Assembly (NCBI GenBank): GCA_029851415.1
Contig: CM056743.1
Location: forward strand, 15,058,727-15,122,726
Length of the DNA: 64,000 nt
Direction: 5' to 3'
Source: Eretmocerus hayati
Taxonomy: Eukaryota > Arthropoda > Insecta > Hymenoptera > Aphelinidae
The notes beneath the pieces are model-generated. The model saw only the letters and a program-made list of their open reading frames with translations. It ran no database searches and was not told the origin of the DNA. The translations under genes were made by a program, and so were the position numbers. Positions 1 through 10,350 of the stretch are shown here, one piece after another; within the stretch, counting starts at the first letter, position 1; every line of letters begins with the position of its first letter.

Positions 1-1063
1 GAATTATTTGGGATTTCTTGACATCATCGTTAGAGAGTACTGAATTTTCTGAGGTGTACCATAAGAGCACGTTTATAAGGAAGAAAATTTCAACATTTTT
101 TTTCATTAGAAAATGGACGGCAACCCTACATTTTCTCAACAGCTATGTATTTGTTGACTTCTAAAGTATATTTGAGAATTTTTTCAGCTTGCTTAACAAC
201 ATCGTTGTATATCCGCTCGAGCCACCTTAAAGAATCCATTGGATGTACCGATATATGAGAATGACGTCACCGGTGACGCTGTCACTGATTTGTGTGTGAT
301 ATTCTAAAAATGTGTGGCGATTGACGTTTGCCTGTTGATTCAAGGAATTGAATATACCAAAACTTGCTATACAAGTGACGTCACTAGTGACGCTGTCACT
401 GTTTCGTGCATAACGATCTTAAGCTCATCAAGTCACGATCTATGCTTGTTGATTTCATTGATTCAAAGAATCCATTGAATGTACCACCATCTGATATACG
501 AGTGATGTCACTAGTGACTTTTTTGACCCAATCTCAAGTAACGATCGATGCTTGCATGTTAATTTAGGGAATTGAAAATACCCTCAACTGCTGCACGAGT
601 GACTTCTTAGGTGACGCTCTCACCGATCGATGCATGACGGCCTATGACTAATGAACGCTGAGTAGCTAATATCTCAGACCCGTCATCATCGGTTACAGAT
701 CTAGTAAACTTGTTTTAGCAAAGACCAGTAACGCCGCGCCGTGGATGACGTTTCGAAGTCATTGACCATAAAACCTTATGAGACATTGGTTACACTAGGA
801 CAATTCTGAGTAGCGCCGCAGGGGTGGGTGGCATGCGCTATTCGAATAGTAAAACTGATCATTAATTAGTCAGACGAAGTCATCCCAGAGCATCATCAGT
901 GACGCTTCAAAAGTTCAACCTTGCTGTTTTTACACCAAGCCAATCGAAATATGTCACGCATTTCCTCGAATAATGGTCACCGAAGACTGAAGAGCTTTTT
1001 GTGAGTGATGCCCTTCAATAATGGATGGGAACAGAATTTGTTTTGCATGAAACGTTGACTCAC
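1..1063. other. Non-coding stretch with a CRE-like tandem repeat
   Basis: No coding exon was recognised. About four diverged units of roughly 100-125 bp lie between 225 and 640 and are listed separately. The C-terminal exons expected for the neighbouring minus-strand serine protease homologue, with the Ser195 region (GDSGG), were not found here, so they lie beyond the window edge or have been lost. Confidence 0.5.
225..640. repeat. Diverged tandem repeat, about 4 units with CRE-like palindromes
   Basis: Each unit has a short 'aat(t/g)gaatgtacc' or 'gaattgaatatacc' lead followed by a palindromic core. The cores start near 262 (tgacgtcaccggtgac), 376 (tgacgtcactagtgac), 503 (tgatgtcactagtgac) and 600 (tgacttcttaggtgac). 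Spacing is about 114, 127 and 97 bp. Three of the four are followed by gct(g/c)tcac. TGACGTCA is the consensus for CREB/ATF-type bZIP factors. Regulatory function is inference only. Confidence 0.6.
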
Positions 1064-1431
1064 CTCAATGACAGCAATATCATTGCAAAGCCTTTCGGTT
1101 AGGGGCAATTCACGTATCCGAGCCCATCTACTGTAAGTGAACATAGATTTGGCCTTAAAACTTCTTGAGCTAGCTGAGCGAGCTGAGGGAGGGGTAACAA
1201 TATGCATCGAAGCTGCGAGTTCATTCACCAAGTCCCAGCTCTGCTGAATGTCCCAACCTTTTGGCAGGCATTGAGCAGCTGTCAAAACATGCCTTGGGGA
1301 TACTACTACTCCCGTGCAGCGTTTTATACGAGTTGCATCCGTCACCATCACGATGTGCGGATATTCGTTAAAGTGATCCACTGGATACACATCCTTGCCA
1401 AAAATTGGCTCCGCTTTGCAGCTGCCCCATA
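1064..1431 (-). CDS. Serine protease homologue, one exon, catalytic His replaced by Gln
   Basis: This is a single recognised exon of a chymotrypsin-fold (S1) protein. On the minus strand the acceptor is ...TATCCACAG at 1432 and the donor GAG/GTGAGT at 1063. It enters in phase 2 and leaves in phase 0, giving 122 codons. The translation has a cysteine before the protease domain, an IFGKD start where active enzymes have IVGG, and CTGVVVSPRHVLTAAQC, which aligns with the TAAHC box. The box has Gln where the catalytic His should be. NDIAVIE supplies the usual Asp region. Clip-domain or trypsin-like serine protease homologues of this kind act in insect immunity and melanisation, but the role here is unknown. 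The Ser195 exon was not found in the window, and upstream signal or clip exons were not identified. It could be a genuine non-catalytic homologue or a pseudogene fragment. Confidence 0.6.
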
Positions 1432-2888
1432 CTGTGGATATGAATAATAAAATTTAGTTGCTCGATTGGTAAGAGTTGAGATTCAAACTTAAGGTCGAGA
1501 AAGATGATTGATTTAAGATCATTTCTCTTCCAATTCTACTTAGTATAATTTAGACATACTGCATCCTTATTTTCGGATACGGATTTTTATTTGCATTACT
1601 ATGATGGAGATTGGTGAAGATCATAACCAACGTACAGCAGAGCATGACGGCAAACTGCATTATAAACTGATACGGTATCGTGGCCATTTTAATTCTTACG
1701 GAAAAAGTGATCACGAAAGCCAAGACTAATTCACTCTTCGATAAAATTCTTGGTGATACTGCAGTGAAAATTCGTAGAGTATCGATCAGGAACTGGTTCG
1801 ACTCTCAAAATAATGTTCATAATTGAAATTCGTATGAATACAATACAGCTACCTATGAATTAGACATAAAGAGAAATTTCAGCGATGTCTCTATCAGTGT
1901 TAATTTTATCTATTGGATAATCAAACATTTAAATAGATTCTCCTCGTGGTGGAGCGATAAGCCTGAGTACAATAGTAGTGAATTACCATACGTTCGTATT
2001 AGTCCTATTATTGTGGCTTTTGAAAATACACGCGAATTTTCTGCTGATGTTCGTACAGTTGATAAAACTCAAAGTTATCGTAAGAAAGGAAAAAATCAAG
2101 ATTGTGAAACTACAAACTATGACAATGAAATTCACGAAGAAATCAAACTACTCTGAATAGAATAGGGCAATCATGATCACCAACATCGATGATGAATAAC
2201 GAAAGGCTATGAAGAAATCTGTCGGAAATGTATAAAACTGGAAAAATCAGTTCTAGATTTCAATTCAAATTATTATAGAGGGAAAATTGATCGTGAATTT
2301 CATCCTTCAAGTTCATTGTGAAATTCAAGATTGATAAAATTGTCAATTTATTGATAGATTTGTTATTCATGCTACGCTCGTAATATCTACATCAATGCGA
2401 AATCTGAATAGTCAATTCAAATTTGAAAAATCATGTATCTTTTGAAAATGAGTCTACAGAATACATAAATATACTAGAACTTGCACATCTGGCATTCGAG
2501 TTCAGACACTCACTGAATAAATGAAAAAAATAAATCAAGCTAGAATTGGTCCATTAGCAGACCGACATGAATGAACCCGCTTGAATATCCAAACATTTTG
2601 CAGAAGGATGCGAAGACATTTTTGCCCGTCCTTCCGCGTGTCCTTGACAAAAAAGTCTAACAGTAAGGTGGCACAATATAGGAAAAGTATCCAAATAAAG
2701 GATAAAAGAGCGTCACGTCGGCATGTAATAATCGCAAACCTTGTACTTATAGAGTATATCCCAGGAAACACGTTTCAACCCTCATCTATTTTCGACTCTC
2801 CAACTCACGCACGCGGAAATACCATACACCCACGTCCCATAACTCTCGAGCAGGTCTTATGGATATATTCGTTCTTTATGGAGCACGG
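1432..2888. other. Non-coding, nothing recognised
   Basis: AT-rich sequence with short ORFs only. No domain, RNA gene or clear repeat was recognised. Upstream exons of the serine protease homologue could lie here on the minus strand but could not be identified. Confidence 0.4.
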
Positions 2889-3295
2889 TGCTCTTGAAAT
2901 ACGTTTGACGATATTCGGCTGAGGCTGCTTTTTCACGGCGGCAATTCGCCGCTGCGACGTCGCGAGATTTCTGCAATTTTCATGCGCGTGAAATTCAAAA
3001 TCTCGCTTATCGAGGTAACCTTAGATGGAAATTGAGTGACTCCAAAAAAACTCACTGTCTGAGAATTGTTCTGTGTTATGTTTTTGAAGCTACTGAACAC
3101 GAACATGAACTCCATTTTCTTCCAACATCGGAAGAAATGCGTGAAAATTGACTTTGAAGCCAGAACGTCTCATTTTCGGTTTGTAATGTGATTTTCAGAC
3201 GTTTTCTTACCCCTAGATAAAAATAGAGTTTGAATTCGTGTTCAGCACATTCAAAATGATGAGGAAAGGCAATTTTCAACCAGTAGGTTTTTTGG

Positions 3296-3299
3296 AGTC
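3296..3299. repeat. Target site duplication AGTC, left copy
   Basis: The four bases before the left LTR equal the four bases after the right LTR (10228-10231). The intact opposite hairpin arm has GAGTGACTCC at the same place, so AGTC was present once before insertion. Confidence 0.85.
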
Positions 3300-4755
3300 T
3301 GTAACGTGAGATTTGACTCGACGTCCAACTAATTTATTTTTCGCCGAAGATCCAAATTCCCCTGCCAAATTGAGGGAACGAATGCCTGGAATCTTACCTG
3401 CGCTTCTACCGGGCTGCTGGGAAAGAGGGAGGGAACGAATATTGATTCTCATGAAATAATAACGACCAGGAAGTTCATTTCGAACTATACTGATATATAT
3501 TGTTACAGCCCTCAGAACCGCGACCAATAAATTACAACCGAAGAGGTATAGAAAGTTCGCATCAAGCGTCTATAAAATGTCCAATTATTCACTATGCCTC
3601 GTGGGCCACTGGAGCCATGTTGGCTTCCGTAAACCCTTTTTCACTAATATGATCAGAGTTCCACACGCGCACTCAATTTCCCAATTTTGATGGCTCACCG
3701 GGTCGCGCGGATTCCTGGAGAGTCACCCTAGCAGATCTCGAGCCCAATCAAGGGCGAGATGTCTCAGTCTATGTCTTTGTCGACGGGAAAAAAATGGTGG
3801 ATCGGGGACAGAGAGAGAGAGAGAGAGTATTTCAAAGAACAAGGCAGTCGCACTCACCGTCAATCACTAACCAACTTTCCCCGTCTATTCCGTCCATGCT
3901 ATTTTCCTTGTATTTCCTGGATCTCCTTGTAATATTAATGGGATTCGTCGGGAAAAAAATGGAATATAAGATGGTTCCTGGAAATCGCGAAGACTAACTG
4001 ATCCGCACTGCCCCGAGTCACTTCCAAGAATGGCCGACTTCCCTCGTCTTCTTCTTCCTCGATCACCCGACGCGATCACAGAGCCCTCGTTAATCAAACT
4101 AATTTCCGGGAAATTAACCCGCGAGATACGAAAGACACTGAATCATGATGCTGGAATTTCATATAAATCCCGCGCCGACATTCCACTCGAGAGCCCCGCA
4201 TTTTACCTACGTTACTGAATCGTGCCTCCACCCGTGTGACATGCGCACTACCCGTAATAATCACGTATCTCACAGCAACTCCACCATCACGTCAGGCCAC
4301 GTGCATTTAATATTACCAATTGTCTCTGTCTCTCTCACTCGCATGATCTCCCTCACATAACCGGCTCCGTCTCTCTCATTCCACTGCAACTCTGCCTACA
4401 CGAGCGTGCCGTGCGCAAAACCCTATCCCTCTCTCTCTCACTCTCCCGACGCTACGCATCCTCTGTCTCTCTCTCTGCCCACTTCCCGCGCGAGCCCGCC
4501 TCGTTGCCGCGTGATCTTCTGCTCCCGATTCCAACGTCCAGTAAGTGCTGCCACGCCGCGCCCACTCTTGGCGTAACCTGCTATACCGACTCTCCTCCCT
4601 CTTCCTGACTCTGATATTCTGCTGACTCCCGCTGCTGCTCCGCTCGCGGCATCCACCTCGGCAAAAATATTACTCTGCATTATTACATGTTCTAGGTGCG
4701 ATGGCCCGGCGCAGCAGCGGACGGTGGCGACGGTGATATCGGCGACTCCGTCGCA
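3300..4755 (-). repeat. 3' LTR (left copy)
   Basis: 1456 bp, TG...CA ends, repeated with a constant offset of 5472 at 8772-10227. No difference was seen in the stretches compared, and every ORF translated from one copy recurs identically in the other. It contains CT-rich microsatellite patches (around 4430-4480) and a GA run near 3811. It sits next to the polypurine tract, which makes it the 3' LTR for a minus-strand element. Confidence 0.9.
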
Positions 4756-4764
4756 TATCCCCCC
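4756..4764 (-). other. Polypurine tract of the LTR element
   Basis: On the minus strand GGGGGGATA directly precedes the TG of the 3' LTR, inside the wider purine-rich GGTGGGGGGATA. This is the expected position for the plus-strand primer of reverse transcription. Confidence 0.75.
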
Positions 4765-4971
4765 ACCAAGCCGGGCTACTCCCGACGGGAGTGGACCGCC
4801 TTCTCAACTCTCCACTGTCACCACCGATCCGCTTCTGCCTCGGACCCTTAATCCAAGTCTCCTGAATGCCAACAATCCCCATGCCCTTTAATTCAGCAAT
4901 TAATTATGTACATCCACACATATCATCCATTATTTCTTACGTCCTACGATTTCATGCATTCCCCTTCACCA

Positions 4972-5020
4972 TTACTACTACTACTACTACTATTACTACT
5001 ATTACTACTAATAATAATAT
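4972..5020. repeat. (ACT)n/(ATT)n microsatellite in the element
   Basis: An imperfect trinucleotide run of act/att/aat lies between the gag stop and the 3' LTR. It is a simple repeat with no inferred role. Confidence 0.8.
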
Positions 5021-5098
5021 AGATCCTTACTACATGGTCGCCATGTCGAGGCATGCCGATCACGTCTTCGTCTTGACTGGTTCCGAACTTCAGCTCCC

Positions 5099-7858
5099 TT
5101 AAGCTCTCCCCATCCCATTTCCCTGATTATTATTTCCAAAATTGCATACACGACAGTTACGCACTGTTACTCCCTTAGCCCCACAACCTTGACAAGCGAT
5201 CCCCTGTTGATTGCATTCATTCGCCACGTGCCCGGCCTGATTACAAACATAGCACTGTCGCTCTGGACATTCCCTCGAATAATGACCCGCAGCTCCACAA
5301 TTATAACACGTGTTCCCGGCCTGATTCTGTACTCCATTTTGCCCCGGCACCCCATTCCCTGGTTGCTGCCTGTTTTGGAACCCATTCCTCCGCGGTTGAC
5401 CTCCCGAAAATCTCTGACGCAGGCCGTTAAAGTCCATTGGCCACATCCAAGGCATCTGCGAACACATCAACGGACATATTCCAGGCCAATGACATTGTGC
5501 TGCCGGCTCAACGGGATTCGTCTGCGTCATCGTCTGATGGGGGTTCGCTTGAGTAGCGCGCTGAGTTTGTGTTCCTTGAGGTATAGACGGAGCTGACTGA
5601 GTACCAGTCCGCTGCAACGCCGCAGCCTCGGCTTCTCCCTCTGTCTCTTGGTTGTGACTAACCTTCGTCTTATTCCTATCCTGAGAACACTTCTCGAGTC
5701 CGTCTCCGTCTGGTTTCCTTTTCTCCTCCGAACCTCTTTCCATTGCTGCCGCCTGCAACAGTTTTTGGGATGATTTATCTCCACCGTACGCTGCACTCTT
5801 CACCCGAGCTTTCTCTCTCGGAGGAGGCGCTATGTACCGCTCGTCCAACTCTCTTTCTTTCTCCCATTTTCGCCCATAATGCTCTATATCACTTAATCGG
5901 GTAATTGTCTTACCAGAAATGTATTGTCGCAACTCTGGCAATAGATTCCTTCTGACTTTGTTCATCACCCATCTACGGCTTGGGGCTTCTCTGAAAAGAT
6001 CCACTATCTGCTTCACACATGTGAGGTATTGTGATATCTTCTCCCCCTTTGCCTGAGTTCTTTGTCTCAACTCGTCCATCAAATCTTCTTCATCCCATTC
6101 TCCGACATACTGGTACCTGAAGGCTCTCGCAAACTTCCTCCAGCTTGTCATTTCGCTTTTCCTTGTTCTAAACCATATTCGAGCTTTTCCAGATAGTACT
6201 GCTGGAATAGCTCCCATCATCTCTCGATTTGACATGTTCAACTGATCCTTGCAATCCTCCAAGCTGGAAAGAAATTCTTCTGGGCACTCCTCTTTCACCC
6301 CTGAGAAACTCAGTTTCCAACTCTGCAGGAGTTTTATGCATTTCAACGTGTTCCCAGAACTCTGCTTTTTGTATGATTTCTTCTTCTTTGATCTCCTATC
6401 TTGATCTTGCTCGCTTGTACTACTTTCGGCCGAGCTGCTTTCGCTGCTACTCGTTGAACTACTGGTGCTCTCGCTACTACTCTTCTCGATCTCCCGCCCC
6501 CGTCTCCGTCTCCGTCTCCGCCTGCGCTCACTGCTCGAGCCATCAGATTGCTCCGATGACGAGCTGTCGCGCTTCTTTCTTCCACCTTGTCCCTTGTCCC
6601 CGTCACCAGCTATACTATTTGTCGGTTGCTTCATCTGCCCCCCTGAATTCACCCCGGATTTCCCAACAGTGTTTAGCTGGGCGGCACCCTCATCGTTCAT
6701 TGACAGCCGCTTTTTCACCCTTTGCCGCTCCGCAGTTTTCTTGTTCCTGTGACCCGTCTCCCCGATAGGTTTTTCTCGTGCTCTCCTCGAGCCCGCATCG
6801 ACTCTCGTTTTACTCGACTGTCGAATCTTTTTAGAGGACCGATGACTCGTTCTCGAACTCGTAGTACTCGTCTCCGTCTCCGAACTAGTTTGCACCGCTT
6901 TGTCCTGGGTTCTACTAGTCTCATTTCTCCACTTCTCTACCACTGCATCACTGTTCGACCCGGACGCGCTATCATCAGCATCATCGTCCTCGTGGATCGT
7001 GGTTAATCCTGGTCTCGCGTTTGCTTGTGACTGTGGCATTGCGAATCCCCCGGCGTTTTCGTCTACAGTAGCCACCATGGTTGCCCATATGGCCATGTTC
7101 TGCTTCATCACTCTCATCATCTCCCATGACACTGGTACGTAACCTTGGGGTAAATAATACCCCATTTCTCCAGATGTCACTGGCCTTGACTGTGAATTCG
7201 ACACCGATGCGGGGGTCCTAGTCTGCACTCCACTCACTCCTGAATCCATGACGAGAGAGGAGGGCTGTAGGCCCCCACTGGGTCCCGGTGTACTCGTGTT
7301 TTTATTCTGGTTGTTCCCACTCTGGTCAGCACCCTTCTGACCGTCTCCGTCGGCTATACCTGTGGTCCCCCCAGTGCGTGTCCCGTCATTCTCCTGACTC
7401 GAGGAATCTTCCTCTGATGATTTCCCCATCGTTTTATCTAACTCTTCTGGCAGTTCGTTCTCAAATGATATCAGATCTGCCACACTGTTCGTTCTTCTTT
7501 CACGCGGTACGCTTTCTAGAGGTTTTTCATCCGTCATAGGATCCCACCTGACCTGCACTCCTGGTTCTATTCGTCGAATCTCAAAACGAATCAGCCTACT
7601 CCTGCACTCTGCGTTACTCCCTGCTGGATTACACCCTAACCTATCTAATTCATCTGCCAATTGCTCTGGTGGCAATGCGACTATTAGCCTAGCTATTTTC
7701 CTACGTGCCCGGTCTCCATTAACCAGGTCTACTAAATGTTGCTCTTCTTCTGTTAATCGCCCCCTTCTATGCCTAAACTTGAGACCCATAACCCCATGAG
7801 CGGAGGATCTCTCGGACTCTCGGTGTATGTATAGCCACCATCGGCTCATACAGTTCAC
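5099..7858 (-). CDS. gag: Retrotransposon Gag polyprotein (919 aa), intact
   Basis: This is the single long ORF of the LTR element, the structural protein that would form the RNA-packaging particle. The N-terminal 120 residues are charged. A long low-complexity Ser/Arg/Glu-rich middle follows. A capsid-like helical region at about 510-690 includes WKLSF, ARIWFRTRK, SWRKFARAFRYQY and a following RQRTQAKGEKISQYL stretch, typical of Retrotrans_gag domains. The C-terminus has two standard zinc knuckles (CYNCGAAGHYSREC and CYVCNQAGHVANEC) and a third finger, CQGCGAKGVTVRNCRVC, that lacks the His and instead fits the C-X2-C-X9-C-X2-C form common in insect Gypsy-type Gags. There is no stop or frameshift. 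The start is uncertain: Met1, Met4 or Met24 (MGLKFRHRRGRL) are possible, and Met24 gives a more ordinary Gag start. No protease motif (DTG/DSG in context) follows, so the protein would need no maturation or would borrow a protease. Confidence 0.92.
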   Translation of the reverse strand: MNCMSRWWLYIHRESERSSAHGVMGLKFRHRRGRLTEEEQHLVDLVNGDRARRKIARLIVALPPEQLADELDRLGCNPAGSNAECRSRLIRFEIRRIEPGVQVRWDPMTDEKPLESVPRERRTNSVADLISFENELPEELDKTMGKSSEEDSSSQENDGTRTGGTTGIADGDGQKGADQSGNNQNKNTSTPGPSGGLQPSSLVMDSGVSGVQTRTPASVSNSQSRPVTSGEMGYYLPQGYVPVSWEMMRVMKQNMAIWATMVATVDENAGGFAMPQSQANARPGLTTIHEDDDADDSASGSNSDAVVEKWRNETSRTQDKAVQTSSETETSTTSSRTSHRSSKKIRQSSKTRVDAGSRRAREKPIGETGHRNKKTAERQRVKKRLSMNDEGAAQLNTVGKSGVNSGGQMKQPTNSIAGDGDKGQGGRKKRDSSSSEQSDGSSSERRRRRRRRRGREIEKSSSESTSSSTSSSESSSAESSTSEQDQDRRSKKKKSYKKQSSGNTLKCIKLLQSWKLSFSGVKEECPEEFLSSLEDCKDQLNMSNREMMGAIPAVLSGKARIWFRTRKSEMTSWRKFARAFRYQYVGEWDEEDLMDELRQRTQAKGEKISQYLTCVKQIVDLFREAPSRRWVMNKVRRNLLPELRQYISGKTITRLSDIEHYGRKWEKERELDERYIAPPPREKARVKSAAYGGDKSSQKLLQAAAMERGSEEKRKPDGDGLEKCSQDRNKTKVSHNQETEGEAEAAALQRTGTQSAPSIPQGTQTQRATQANPHQTMTQTNPVEPAAQCHWPGICPLMCSQMPWMWPMDFNGLRQRFSGGQPRRNGFQNRQQPGNGVPGQNGVQNQAGNTCYNCGAAGHYSRECPERQCYVCNQAGHVANECNQQGIACQGCGAKGVTVRNCRVCNFGNNNQGNGMGRA

Positions 7859-8752
7859 TGAGATCCGACCTCGACGCTGTCTTAGTCCACGTCACCGTCC
7901 CACCTAATCTCAAAATCCACACTACCCAACAAAATCCCTCGATTCTAACCTCCCCGTTAGCCACGAACTAATCCTTATCCCACCCGACAACACCAGAGGT
8001 ACAGTGTCAAAATCACTAGATGGATGTTTGGATTTATTCAGTAAACCAGGGTCAGGTCGATGGGACGGAAGGATCTCAAATCGGGAGGATAGCTCTTGAG
8101 TTCGGTGCCACAGCTTCTCCAGCACTGCGCCGACACGTGAACCATGAGGATTGAATCCTATAATGTCACTTACACCACCCTTTTCCTACTCAGGCATGCA
8201 TAAGTTACAAAAGACCATAAAACAACGAGAAAAAAAAATTCCGGGCGAAAAAAAAATTGCCTTAACTTCCACCACCCGTCTACACCAACTACTTCATTCA
8301 CTCTTATCATGACCGAATTAAAAAAAACAAATGAAACAAAAAAAAACAGATTTCCTTCGAGTCGCCTTAGCTCCACTACCCCACGCTGAAAAATCAACAT
8401 TTGCCCAGTGCTATCATAGCTCCACTACAAAACAAATCCATCGAAATGCCTCAAAATTATTTCACAACACTAAATACTCATTCCACTCATCCAAATTCAT
8501 CAATCTCCATTCAACGAGGTCATTTGGGGCATATCAGGATTATTGGAGTCCGCTATTAAGGTCCGGACCCGGTGAGCAACGTGTACCGTATCAGTAGCCT
8601 GAAATGCGAGTGTATTATCTCGCCCCTATACTCATATCACCCCCAGCGCCGGCTTCGTCTATGTCTGCGGCTCCGTCTGAGTCTCTGATCCCCCCTCACC
8701 ACCTCGTTCCCGCTCAGCACTCCCGCGCCAGCAAGATTCCGCACTCATTGGA
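7859..8752 (-). other. Leader region between primer site and gag
   Basis: About 900 bp without a convincing ORF on either strand. By position it should hold the packaging signal and splice or leader signals of the element. Two A-rich patches (8229-8258 and 8318-8347 on the plus strand) are visible. Confidence 0.5.
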
Positions 8753-8769
8753 TCCTGGCAGGATCGCCA
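8753..8769 (-). other. Primer binding site matching tRNA-Arg
   Basis: Two bases after the 5' LTR the minus strand reads TGGCGATCCTGCCAGGA. This complements the 3' end of insect tRNA-Arg(ACG) (..TCCTGGCAGGATCG plus CCA), as I know that tRNA. The TGG start and the position are standard for tRNA-primed LTR elements. Confidence 0.8.
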
Positions 8770-8771
8770 TT

Positions 8772-10227
8772 TGTAACGTGAGATTTGACTCGACGTCCAA
8801 CTAATTTATTTTTCGCCGAAGATCCAAATTCCCCTGCCAAATTGAGGGAACGAATGCCTGGAATCTTACCTGCGCTTCTACCGGGCTGCTGGGAAAGAGG
8901 GAGGGAACGAATATTGATTCTCATGAAATAATAACGACCAGGAAGTTCATTTCGAACTATACTGATATATATTGTTACAGCCCTCAGAACCGCGACCAAT
9001 AAATTACAACCGAAGAGGTATAGAAAGTTCGCATCAAGCGTCTATAAAATGTCCAATTATTCACTATGCCTCGTGGGCCACTGGAGCCATGTTGGCTTCC
9101 GTAAACCCTTTTTCACTAATATGATCAGAGTTCCACACGCGCACTCAATTTCCCAATTTTGATGGCTCACCGGGTCGCGCGGATTCCTGGAGAGTCACCC
9201 TAGCAGATCTCGAGCCCAATCAAGGGCGAGATGTCTCAGTCTATGTCTTTGTCGACGGGAAAAAAATGGTGGATCGGGGACAGAGAGAGAGAGAGAGAGT
9301 ATTTCAAAGAACAAGGCAGTCGCACTCACCGTCAATCACTAACCAACTTTCCCCGTCTATTCCGTCCATGCTATTTTCCTTGTATTTCCTGGATCTCCTT
9401 GTAATATTAATGGGATTCGTCGGGAAAAAAATGGAATATAAGATGGTTCCTGGAAATCGCGAAGACTAACTGATCCGCACTGCCCCGAGTCACTTCCAAG
9501 AATGGCCGACTTCCCTCGTCTTCTTCTTCCTCGATCACCCGACGCGATCACAGAGCCCTCGTTAATCAAACTAATTTCCGGGAAATTAACCCGCGAGATA
9601 CGAAAGACACTGAATCATGATGCTGGAATTTCATATAAATCCCGCGCCGACATTCCACTCGAGAGCCCCGCATTTTACCTACGTTACTGAATCGTGCCTC
9701 CACCCGTGTGACATGCGCACTACCCGTAATAATCACGTATCTCACAGCAACTCCACCATCACGTCAGGCCACGTGCATTTAATATTACCAATTGTCTCTG
9801 TCTCTCTCACTCGCATGATCTCCCTCACATAACCGGCTCCGTCTCTCTCATTCCACTGCAACTCTGCCTACACGAGCGTGCCGTGCGCAAAACCCTATCC
9901 CTCTCTCTCTCACTCTCCCGACGCTACGCATCCTCTGTCTCTCTCTCTGCCCACTTCCCGCGCGAGCCCGCCTCGTTGCCGCGTGATCTTCTGCTCCCGA
10001 TTCCAACGTCCAGTAAGTGCTGCCACGCCGCGCCCACTCTTGGCGTAACCTGCTATACCGACTCTCCTCCCTCTTCCTGACTCTGATATTCTGCTGACTC
10101 CCGCTGCTGCTCCGCTCGCGGCATCCACCTCGGCAAAAATATTACTCTGCATTATTACATGTTCTAGGTGCGATGGCCCGGCGCAGCAGCGGACGGTGGC
10201 GACGGTGATATCGGCGACTCCGTCGCA
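8772..10227 (-). repeat. 5' LTR (right copy)
   Basis: 1456 bp, same sequence and length as 3300-4755. It lies beside the primer site, which makes it the 5' LTR and promoter copy for minus-strand transcription. The lack of visible differences between the LTRs points to a recent insertion. Confidence 0.9.
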
Positions 10228-10231
10228 AGTC
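10228..10231. repeat. Target site duplication AGTC, right copy
   Basis: Pairs with 3296-3299. The host hairpin sequence (actcaataag...) resumes directly after it. Confidence 0.85.
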
Positions 10232-10350
10232 ACTCAATAAGTTCCATCTTAGCTTACCTCGATAAGCAAGATTTTGAATTTCGCGCGTATGAAAATTGCA
10301 GCAATCTCGCGGCGTTGCAGCGACGAATTGCTGTCGTGAAAAGCAGCCTA

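Larger units (their letters stand above)
3300..10227 (-). mobile_element. Gag-only LTR retrotransposon, complete and apparently young
   Basis: The element is 6928 bp, transcribed on the minus strand. Its order is 5' LTR (8772-10227), primer site (8753-8769), untranslated leader, gag (5099-7858), polypurine tract (4756-4764), 3' LTR (3300-4755). The LTRs begin TG and end CA and have exactly the same length (1456 bp). A 4-bp target duplication AGTC flanks the element (3296-3299 and 10228-10231). The other arm of the host hairpin keeps the uninterrupted target (gagtgactccaaaaaa near 3033), which confirms the insertion point. The internal region is 4016 bp and holds gag only. No protease, reverse transcriptase, RNase H or integrase is present, and only 343 bp separate the gag stop from the 3' LTR. 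It must therefore be mobilised in trans if it is active. A 4-bp duplication fits Ty3/Gypsy or BEL/Pao families. Confidence 0.9.

Noticed and set aside
3794..4680. ORFs within the LTRs
   Set aside because: Duplicated identically in both LTRs, low-complexity and without domains; LTRs are regulatory sequence.
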